5,221 bases of DNA, from positions 1 through 5,221 of the forward strand of contig CAMDPB010000093.1 of assembly GCA_945903885.1 (NCBI GenBank), written 5' to 3'. Under the pieces are notes generated by a model. That model searched no databases, was not told the DNA's origin, and was given only the letters and a program-made list of their open reading frames with translations. A program made the translations under genes and the position numbers. The stretch comes from Candidatus Finniella inopinata (GTDB lineage Bacteria > Pseudomonadota > Alphaproteobacteria > Paracaedibacterales > CAITNM01). Below are positions 1-5,221 of this stretch, one piece after another (the stretch's first letter is position 1; each line of letters starts with the position of its first letter).

Positions 1-1562
1 TTTAATCCATGTAATTGAATGTTCCGCAGGCTAATATTTCCAACAGTAGTACCTGCATCACCTAGTTTTAGATTAGAAATTTCAACAAGTCCCCCGCAAA
101 ACTGCATTTGAGTCAGACTCAGTCCATTTTCAAAATGATAAGTGGTTGGTTTTAAAAGGGCCAATTGCAAGTCTTGCAGTTGAAGTTTACATTTCTCAAT
201 ATAAACTTCGGTCGAGGTACTATTAAAAGTGATGTGAGCATCAAGAGGATGACTTTGATAATGGCCTTTTGTTAGGTGTAATTCGCCTTCTCCTAGTCCA
301 TTATTAACAGCAATATTCACGTCAATTGGAAGATGAAAATCCGTGTTATGAATAGTACCTTGTCCGTTAATGGCAATGCTCCCCTTTTCAAGACTACTAA
401 CATTTTCGAAAGAAGCTTTAAAATTCAGACTTCCCGTAGCACTTGGCCAAAAAATGTGAAGAAGTTTCTGTAAATCTTGAGACGCAATTATACCGTTGCC
501 GTTCATTAGGAATGGACTGAGACATATATCCATTTGCAGCGATGCGGTATTTTTTTCATCATGCTGAAGTTTTGCATCAAGTCTAATATGGTTGGCATCA
601 ACAAGTGTGCATTCACCAAAGGCTTTTTCTAAAAGCTCTATACCTTCTTGAAACTCCCATTTAATGGTGGGACGAGTCGAAGCCCCTTCTAGGGTAATGT
701 GACATTTAGCTAATTTTCTTGTATCTGCCTTCGGTAAAATCCATACAAATTTACCAGAAAGCATCTCTTTTTGTTGGGTGCATTCACCTTGTAACGTATG
801 ACCGTTAGATGTTTCAATTTTTAAAGGTAACAACTGCCAATCAGTTGTTTTTTCTAGGTGAGCCGTTAATGACAACTCTTCCCCAAAGAAGCTGCTGACC
901 TTTTCGTTTACAAAAGGTTGAATTCCAACTCGAGTAGAAAAATCAATCGCATTCTTATAAATTTGAGCGTTAGCTAAATATTTTTGCCCTCCCCAAAAAC
1001 CTTCCAAATGTAGTCTTGAATGATCACTTAACTGAGCAAGAGTTAATGTTAGCTTCTCCATGTCATGAGAAATAACACCTATCCACTCAGAGTGTTGGTG
1101 CTTTAACTGTAAAGACAATTTGTTATTATTGATTTGCAAATAATCAATATTAATTAGGTTAAAACGCTGCAGGCTACCTGATATATTTTGCAGAAAATAC
1201 CCGATAATGGATGGGGAAATATTGGAAAAATCAAAGTCTAAAGGAGCTTTTTCTGTGGTGATATTGCACTCATCAATGTTTAGAAAAATATTGTTGAATG
1301 TAAAACTTGGGATTTTCCACAAAATATTTTTAAGTGTCGCAATTGGTACTTTTTTTTTAATCAGTGTTACGCTTTGAATGTCTGCAGAAAAAGGAAATTT
1401 TCTAGAAGCTTTAATTTCAAGTGCTGAAGCTTTATAAGGGGTAAATGTCTTGATGAAAATTTTAATGCAGGCTTTTTGGGTGCATTCAAATTGCAAGCCT
1501 TGCCAAACCACAGCAAGAATAGCTGAGCTTATGAGAATTTTTTTAAACCGCAAGCCTTTCAT
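1..1562 (-). CDS. tamB: TamB-like translocation/assembly module subunit, N-terminal part (3' end outside window)
   Basis: Reading leftward from the ATG at 1562 gives 520 codons without a stop, open to the window edge. Residues 3-8 are basic (KGLRFKK) and are followed by one hydrophobic stretch (about 9-25, ILISSAILAVVW), as expected of an uncleaved inner-membrane signal anchor. The rest is a long series of short alternating polar/hydrophobic strands with Asn/Gly turns, like the AsmA/TamB family of periplasmic beta-taco proteins. Family members are usually well over 1000 residues, so most of the protein, including the diagnostic C-terminal TamB domain, lies outside. The assignment therefore rests mainly on position: the start overlaps the tamA stop by one base. 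TamB is known to bridge the inner membrane to TamA in the outer membrane and to help lipid transport or outer-membrane protein assembly. Nine cysteines and a nine-base A run at codons 69-71 are odd. Another AsmA-like protein is the main alternative. Confidence 0.8.
   Translation of the reverse strand, partial: MKGLRFKKILISSAILAVVWQGLQFECTQKACIKIFIKTFTPYKASALEIKASRKFPFSADIQSVTLIKKKVPIATLKNILWKIPSFTFNNIFLNIDECNITTEKAPLDFDFSNISPSIIGYFLQNISGSLQRFNLINIDYLQINNNKLSLQLKHQHSEWIGVISHDMEKLTLTLAQLSDHSRLHLEGFWGGQKYLANAQIYKNAIDFSTRVGIQPFVNEKVSSFFGEELSLTAHLEKTTDWQLLPLKIETSNGHTLQGECTQQKEMLSGKFVWILPKADTRKLAKCHITLEGASTRPTIKWEFQEGIELLEKAFGECTLVDANHIRLDAKLQHDEKNTASLQMDICLSPFLMNGNGIIASQDLQKLLHIFWPSATGSLNFKASFENVSSLEKGSIAINGQGTIHNTDFHLPIDVNIAVNNGLGEGELHLTKGHYQSHPLDAHITFNSTSTEVYIEKCKLQLQDLQLALLKPTTYHFENGLSLTQMQFCGGLVEISNLKLGDAGTTVGNISLRNIQLHGL
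1350..1358 (-). repeat. A9 homopolymer in tamB codons 69-71
   Basis: Nine consecutive T on the plus strand read as nine A in the sense strand of tamB, encoding three lysines (IKKKV). It is the longest single-base run I see in the window. The reading frame is intact across it. Runs of this length are known sites of replication or transcription slippage in AT-rich bacterial genomes; that it slips here is only a possibility. Confidence 0.6.
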
Positions 1563-3421
1563 TAGAACGCCTGCCCTACGCTTACGTAAAACTGGTAAGG
1601 GCTATCATAAGGTTTCTTAGTACCTGGTAGTTTACGCCGTTGCAATGGAAAGGCAATGTCTATACGCACCGGTGCATAGGTTGTGTAATAGCGAACGCCA
1701 AACCCGGTTCCCCAAAGTAGTTTTTTTCCAAAATTCGTAATAGTTCGTTGAGAAACAGTTCCTGCTTCAATAAACGCTACAGCACCTATAGTTTCCGTGA
1801 AACGGTAGCGAAGTTCACTGCCAAATTCTAATAAAGATTCTCCACCCAAGGGAACTTTGTTTTTATCAATTGGACTAATGAGCTGGTATCCATAACCACG
1901 CACTGATCCATTACCACCACCATAAAAGCGCTTGTTTGGGGGTAAATCATTGAAATTATTAATTTTAATGGACCCTATGCGCACAAATGATGCCAAAGTT
2001 CCCATGTCTTCATCTAAGCTATTGGTTTGGAAGGGAATATATATGCTTGCATTTGCTTGGCCTATAAGCATGCCTTTACTTGATCCCAAGTGCCCTGTGT
2101 AGGGGGTGATATTTCCACCAACCTTGAAACCACGTGTTGGATTTAATAAATCATTTGATGCATCAATTTCCAATTCAACGGGCACACCAACAAGGCGGAT
2201 AGGACTTTTCGCATTTGTTGTGCGCGGGCGAATGTTACCATTTTCTGTGCTGAGGCCAACGGAGCCTGACAGCATATCGGTAAATTGGCGATCAATTTTA
2301 CTTGATAGCGCAAATGTTTGGCTTCGATATGCGCGCGTACTTTCTTTAAGAACATAGGTTTCGTTCTTTAGGGTCTGTTTGGGCGCGCCAAAGTCAGGGA
2401 TGTTATAAAATAGGCGAGCTTTGTTTCGAATTTTTGAAACACGCAAGGTTGCACCCAGGTTTTCACCACCGCCCCTAAGATTATAATGATTCCACGCAAA
2501 ACGTGCTTCTCCACCTTGGGTTGTGGCGTAATGCACACCTGCAGCAACAGACCGTGGAGGGGCTTCGGTCGTTTTTACATGCATTGTAATTGGCTGCTCT
2601 TTTCCGCTTTTTGACGAGGCATCATCAGCTGGCTTAGGCGTAACGACAACGTTATCAAACAACCCTGTTTGGCTTAGGTAACGACGAGTACGCTCAACCA
2701 CTCGGGTATCGTAAACATCACCATTTTTCCAATACAAACGGTTTCTAATGTAGTCAGGCTTTAGGTTTTGCGTAGGTTCAATTTCTGAATCATGAATGAT
2801 AGCGCAGCTGCCCAAATCAACAGGAAAAATCAACACAACAGTGCGATTTTTATGATCAATGATTCCCTCTGGTTCATCAATTTCCGCAAATGGATAACCT
2901 GTTTGCGCAAAATATTTTTTAAGGACAACTTGGCTTTTTTGCGCATGCTCAGCCACTAGCGCATCCTCTCTGCTTAACCCTACCAGGTCATCAAGACTCA
3001 TAGTCAGTTGTGGCAATGGTGACTTACCACGATTTTCGACTTGCATATATTCAATTGTATAAACTGGCCCAAGCATACAAGTGAACCTAATCAGAACCGG
3101 AGCTTGCTCAAGATCAATCTCAAAGTCTACTTTGCACCCATAGTAACCAAAGGAATGTAGGGTCTTTTCTAGTAATGCCTTATCTTTTTCGATGCGCTTT
3201 ATTAAGCCGCCAATGGAGCCTGGCAGTCGCAGTTTATTTTCTAATAACATGGAAACGCTTTCCATGCGCTTTATCATTTCAGGAGTCAACGTTTCTGGCC
3301 ATTCAATTTTGTAGTCTATACCGTCCTGCGATGGCGCAACAAGCTCAGTATAATCGGCTTCCTGCCCATTCAAATGGTAGGTACAAAATGTCACCAAAAT
3401 AACAGCTAGAAAAAAACCCAT
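1562..3421 (-). CDS. tamA: TamA, outer-membrane POTRA/beta-barrel protein of the Omp85 family
   Basis: This 619-residue protein has the TamA layout and is close to the family's usual 570-650, far shorter than BamA. After a hydrophobic N-terminus (residues 3-14, probable signal peptide) come three POTRA-like domains, about 35-118, 119-203 and 205-286. The first holds FGYYGCKV and LGPVYTIEY, the second YFAQTGYPFAEID, the third YLSQTGLFDNVVV. The barrel, about 290-619, carries LNPTRGF (426-432), the Omp85 VRGY motif (507-510, within FYGGGNGSVRGYGYQ) and a C-terminal beta-signal ending FYVSVGQAF with terminal Phe. It probably inserts in the outer membrane and works with the overlapping downstream tamB product in outer-membrane protein and/or lipid delivery. 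The start at 3421 is the only ATG, GTG or TTG before an in-frame TGA at 3433-3431, yet no clear Shine-Dalgarno precedes it and the n-region has no Lys or Arg. Cys96 and Cys115 face each other in the POTRA1 hairpin. A BamA role is unlikely given three POTRA domains and the neighbour. Confidence 0.93.
   Translation of the reverse strand: MGFFLAVILVTFCTYHLNGQEADYTELVAPSQDGIDYKIEWPETLTPEMIKRMESVSMLLENKLRLPGSIGGLIKRIEKDKALLEKTLHSFGYYGCKVDFEIDLEQAPVLIRFTCMLGPVYTIEYMQVENRGKSPLPQLTMSLDDLVGLSREDALVAEHAQKSQVVLKKYFAQTGYPFAEIDEPEGIIDHKNRTVVLIFPVDLGSCAIIHDSEIEPTQNLKPDYIRNRLYWKNGDVYDTRVVERTRRYLSQTGLFDNVVVTPKPADDASSKSGKEQPITMHVKTTEAPPRSVAAGVHYATTQGGEARFAWNHYNLRGGGENLGATLRVSKIRNKARLFYNIPDFGAPKQTLKNETYVLKESTRAYRSQTFALSSKIDRQFTDMLSGSVGLSTENGNIRPRTTNAKSPIRLVGVPVELEIDASNDLLNPTRGFKVGGNITPYTGHLGSSKGMLIGQANASIYIPFQTNSLDEDMGTLASFVRIGSIKINNFNDLPPNKRFYGGGNGSVRGYGYQLISPIDKNKVPLGGESLLEFGSELRYRFTETIGAVAFIEAGTVSQRTITNFGKKLLWGTGFGVRYYTTYAPVRIDIAFPLQRRKLPGTKKPYDSPYQFYVSVGQAF
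1563..1577 (-). promoter_or_regulatory. Ribosome binding site and coupling region for tamB
   Basis: In sense orientation the end of tamA reads AGGGCAGGCGTTCTAATG. The second AGG lies seven bases before the tamB ATG, a good Shine-Dalgarno spacing. The tamA stop TAA and the tamB start share one base, an arrangement typical of translational coupling. This site supports the choice of the tamB start. Confidence 0.65.
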
Positions 3422-3490
3422 AACAACAAATCAATAGCGATTGCCTAAATTCTAGCAAAGATGTGGAATTGGGGCTACCTGCGCAAATTA
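3422..3490 (-). promoter_or_regulatory. Intergenic leader of tamAB with weak promoter candidate
   Basis: The tamAB unit needs its own promoter because a terminator lies just upstream. In sense orientation a TAGAAT at 3454-3449, 27 bases before the tamA ATG, resembles a -10 box. At 16-18 bases upstream there is no good -35 box (AGCCCC or TAGCCC). The stretch contains no gene. The promoter may be weak, activator-dependent, or located inside the clpP/terminator region. Confidence 0.3.
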
Positions 3491-3518
3491 AAAAAGCGCA
3501 CCTTAAAAAGTGCGCTTT
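3490..3518 (-). terminator. Rho-independent terminator after clpP
   Basis: In sense orientation a perfect nine-base-pair stem, AAAGCGCAC (3518-3510) with GTGCGCTTT (3501-3493), closes an eight-base loop TTTTTAAG and runs directly into six T (3495-3490, overlapping the stem end). It begins 22 bases after the clpP stop, so it should end the tig-clpP message and insulate tamAB. On the plus strand the stem is followed only by TTTCTTATTT and no plus-strand gene is present, so termination in that direction would be weak and without obvious purpose. Confidence 0.9.
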
Positions 3519-3540
3519 CTTATTTAGACCAAAGTCTTAA

Positions 3541-4197
3541 TTATTTATCTTTTTTGTGGTCAGCTGCAAAATTAGTTGGACGCTTTTCAACAACGTGATC
3601 AATCAAGCCAAAAGTAACAGCTTCATCGGCTGACATGAATTTGTCGCGTTCCATTACGTCATTAATAGTTTCAAGTTTTTGACCTGTGCAATCAGCATAG
3701 ATTTTGTTCAAACGCGCACGTAAGTTTAAAATTTCGCGAGCTTGAATTTCAATGTCTGTTGCTTGACCTTGTGCACCACCATGAGGTTGGTGAATCATGA
3801 TGCGTGAATTGGTTAAGGCATAACGCTTACCTTTAGCACCAGCTGTAAGTAGCAATGAACCTGCAGAACAAGCTTGGCCCAAACACACAGTTGCTACGTC
3901 ACAACGAATGTAATTCATCGTATCAAGCATTGATAAACCAGACGTTACAACGCCACCAGGGGAGTTGATATACATGTAAATGTCTTTATCTGGATCTTCT
4001 GATTCTAAAAACAAAAGCTGAGCACAAATAAGCGATGCCATTTCATCGTAAATTTGCCCAGTTAGGAAAATAATACGATCTTTTAAAAGCCTTGAAAAAA
4101 TGTCGTAAGCGCGTTCGCCACGGCCAGTTTGTTCAACAACCATTGGTACTAGTGAAGAAACTAATGCATCCGCTTGTTTAGGAGATCTAAAATTCAT
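3541..4197 (-). CDS. clpP: ATP-dependent Clp protease proteolytic subunit ClpP
   Basis: ClpP is the serine peptidase that stacks as two heptameric rings and degrades proteins fed to it by ClpX or ClpA in the cytoplasm. The 218-residue product has the full catalytic triad at the E. coli precursor numbering: Ser111 in GQACSAG, His136 in SRIMIHQPHGG, Asp185 in MERDKFMS. Other hallmarks are LVPMVVEQTGRGERAYDIFS near the N-terminus, RIIFLTG, YINSPGGVVTSGLS, the handle segment GQATDIEIQAREIL and a closing FGLIDHVV. The first ~14 residues correspond to the propeptide normally self-cleaved before the mature N-terminus. The start follows the tig stop TAG by two bases and has a GAAAGG nine bases upstream, so co-transcription with tig is nearly certain. 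The nucleophile motif differs from the usual GQAASMG by A110C and M112A. A terminator, not clpX, follows. Identification is secure. Confidence 0.98.
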   Translation of the reverse strand: MNFRSPKQADALVSSLVPMVVEQTGRGERAYDIFSRLLKDRIIFLTGQIYDEMASLICAQLLFLESEDPDKDIYMYINSPGGVVTSGLSMLDTMNYIRCDVATVCLGQACSAGSLLLTAGAKGKRYALTNSRIMIHQPHGGAQGQATDIEIQAREILNLRARLNKIYADCTGQKLETINDVMERDKFMSADEAVTFGLIDHVVEKRPTNFAADHKKDK

Positions 4198-4199
4198 GG

Positions 4200-5221
4200 C
4201 TATTCGCCTTTCTTACTGCTAGCCTTCTTGGCAGGTGCTTCTTCGTTTTCAGACTTACCTTCTTTTGACGTTTTATTTGTTGCTACTTTTTTAGCAGCTG
4301 GTTCGTCATCTTCATAACCAGGAACAATACCCTTTAGTTTAGCTGGCAGCTCTTTTACTGTAATATTTGTTTGCTTCTTTTTTGATTTTCCGAAAACAAA
4401 ATCAACAACTTTATCTTCTAAAGCAGGAGCTAGCAACTTTTCCATAACTCTTGGGTTTTGTACGTAATAATCCACCACTTCTTTAAATTGACTTTGATAT
4501 TTCATCGCTTCCATCACGACTTCACGTTGAATTTCCTCGTTAGTTAAAGTAATTTTATGCTCTTTAGCAATTTCTGACACTAACATTCCAAGCTTTACTC
4601 TACGTTCTGCAATTTGGTGATATTCAACCTCAACCTCAGCCAAATCAATGTCTTCGGTTTCACCACGCGCTCGAGCTGCTGTAACTTCATCTTGTAACTT
4701 TTTCCAAATTTGCTGAAATTCAAATTCAACGGCAGATTTTGGTAAAGACAGTTTGTATTGATCATTTAAAGCGTCAAGAATTTGGCGTTTATGATACAAG
4801 TTCACCAAATGCTTTTGATCATTCTTTAAGGTCTCTGTCATTTTTTTATGCAAACCATCAAGGTCTTCGCAATCAAATTCTTTTGCAAATGTCGAATCTA
4901 ACTTAAATGTGATGCCAGCAAAAACAGACTGGACCTCAACTTCATATGTGAAAGTTTTTGAAGCGATGCTCGCTTCTTGGAAATCTTTTGGGTAATTTAT
5001 TGTGACTTCAGCTTTATCACCTTCTGCCTTACCATGAATCGCTTTGTGTAAAGGTAGCCAGGTGGCTTCTGAATCTTCAGCAAGCGTTAACTCTTGCTCT
5101 TGAGCAATACCATGCTTACTTTTTTCTTTAATCAGCACCTTAACTTTATCACCCCAAGCGGCATTGCCTTTCTTCGAATCTTTTTCATGTCCCTTGTATC
5201 TTTTGAAAAGAGCGTCAACAG
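4200..5221 (-). CDS. tig: Trigger factor, C-terminal three quarters (5' end outside window)
   Basis: Trigger factor is the ribosome-bound chaperone that shields nascent chains. The frame is open from the right edge and gives 339 residues; a GTG at 5138 is an internal codon, not the start, because the coding frame continues above it (DKVKV, typical PPIase strand). The ribosome-binding N-domain, roughly 130 residues, lies outside. Visible residues ~20-100 fit the FKBP-type PPIase domain, ending TFTYEVEVQSVF; ~105-285 form the helical chaperone domain, with LPKSAVEFEFQQIW, RRVKLGMLVSEIAKEHKI and LAPALEDKVVDFVFGKSK, which resemble alphaproteobacterial trigger factors. The last ~43 residues are a low-complexity Lys/Ala/Glu tail (ending APAKKASSKKGE). 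The PPIase pocket looks eroded: the usual IPGFE is WLPLH (5060-5046) and the FEGG loop is not recognisable. clpP follows two bases after the TAG stop. The name is secure; loss of prolyl isomerase activity is inference. Confidence 0.95.
   Translation of the reverse strand, partial: VDALFKRYKGHEKDSKKGNAAWGDKVKVLIKEKSKHGIAQEQELTLAEDSEATWLPLHKAIHGKAEGDKAEVTINYPKDFQEASIASKTFTYEVEVQSVFAGITFKLDSTFAKEFDCEDLDGLHKKMTETLKNDQKHLVNLYHKRQILDALNDQYKLSLPKSAVEFEFQQIWKKLQDEVTAARARGETEDIDLAEVEVEYHQIAERRVKLGMLVSEIAKEHKITLTNEEIQREVVMEAMKYQSQFKEVVDYYVQNPRVMEKLLAPALEDKVVDFVFGKSKKKQTNITVKELPAKLKGIVPGYEDDEPAAKKVATNKTSKEGKSENEEAPAKKASSKKGE
4207..4212 (-). promoter_or_regulatory. Shine-Dalgarno site for clpP inside the tig 3' end
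   Basis: The sense strand reads GAAAGG, then nine bases, then the clpP ATG. The site lies within the last tig codons (Lys-Lys-Gly-Glu). With only two bases between tig stop and clpP start, ribosomes finishing tig could readily reinitiate here. Confidence 0.6.

Noticed and set aside
2143..2355. Second minus-strand frame of 70 codons within tamA
   Set aside because: It is an out-of-frame shadow of the tamA barrel; its translation has no family features and the main frame is uninterrupted.
2106..2357. Plus-strand open frame of 83 codons
   Set aside because: It lies entirely opposite tamA, whose barrel motifs are clear; the translation shows no recognisable domain and no convincing binding site.
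3175..3402. Plus-strand open frame of 75 codons, hydrophobic near its start
   Set aside because: It lies opposite the POTRA-coding part of tamA; the hydrophobic residues are a by-product of antisense reading, and no promoter or binding site supports it.
3422..3540. Small RNA or small gene in the clpP-tamA gap
   Set aside because: Apart from the terminator hairpin and a weak -10-like box, I see no open frame with a start and binding site and no promoter-hairpin arrangement that would suggest an independent RNA.
5136..5138. GTG as the start of trigger factor
   Set aside because: The frame continues upstream to the window edge with a well-formed PPIase strand (WGDKVKV), and starting here would delete the ribosome-binding domain.
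1..5221. CRISPR arrays, insertion sequences, tRNA genes, defence or toxin-antitoxin modules
   Set aside because: No spaced direct repeats, terminal inverted repeats, transposase motifs or cloverleaf-like stretches were seen; nearly every base is accounted for by four housekeeping or envelope genes.

Overview
The window is an ordinary, well-ordered piece of a bacterial chromosome. All four protein genes lie on the minus strand and are read from right to left: tig (trigger factor, start outside the window), clpP (ClpP protease subunit), tamA (outer-membrane assembly barrel) and tamB (inner-membrane-anchored periplasmic partner, end outside the window). The plus strand carries nothing I can support. 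The organism looks like an alphaproteobacterium: the trigger factor C-domain, with its LPKSAVEFEFQQIW and LAPALEDKVVDFVF stretches, reads like that class, and the TamA barrel ends in a typical VSVGQAF. The sequence is visibly AT-rich for that class, which would fit Holosporales-like or other host-associated lineages. That placement is an inference, not a demonstration.

Region by region: bases 5221 to 4200 hold the last 339 codons of tig. Two bases later clpP runs from 4197 to 3541, so the two genes must share a message. A clear rho-independent terminator (about 3490-3518) closes this proteostasis unit. A short intergenic stretch (3422-3490) with only a weak promoter candidate leads into tamA (3421-1562). 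Its stop codon overlaps the tamB start by one base (TAATG), and tamB stays open to the left edge.

Working together: trigger factor meets nascent chains at the ribosome, and ClpP, with an AAA+ unfoldase encoded elsewhere, degrades failed proteins. TamA and TamB form the translocation and assembly module, which spans the periplasm and serves outer-membrane protein insertion and/or lipid transport to the outer membrane. The two pairs are separate transcription units, but both concern protein or envelope quality.

I see no defence system, mobile element, CRISPR array, RNA gene or evidently new system. The points worth a second look are molecular details: a trigger factor whose PPIase pocket looks eroded, no clpX directly after clpP, a cross-strand cysteine pair in the first POTRA domain of TamA, a TamA signal peptide without positive charge, a nine-base adenine run inside tamB, and an unusually cysteine-rich TamB.
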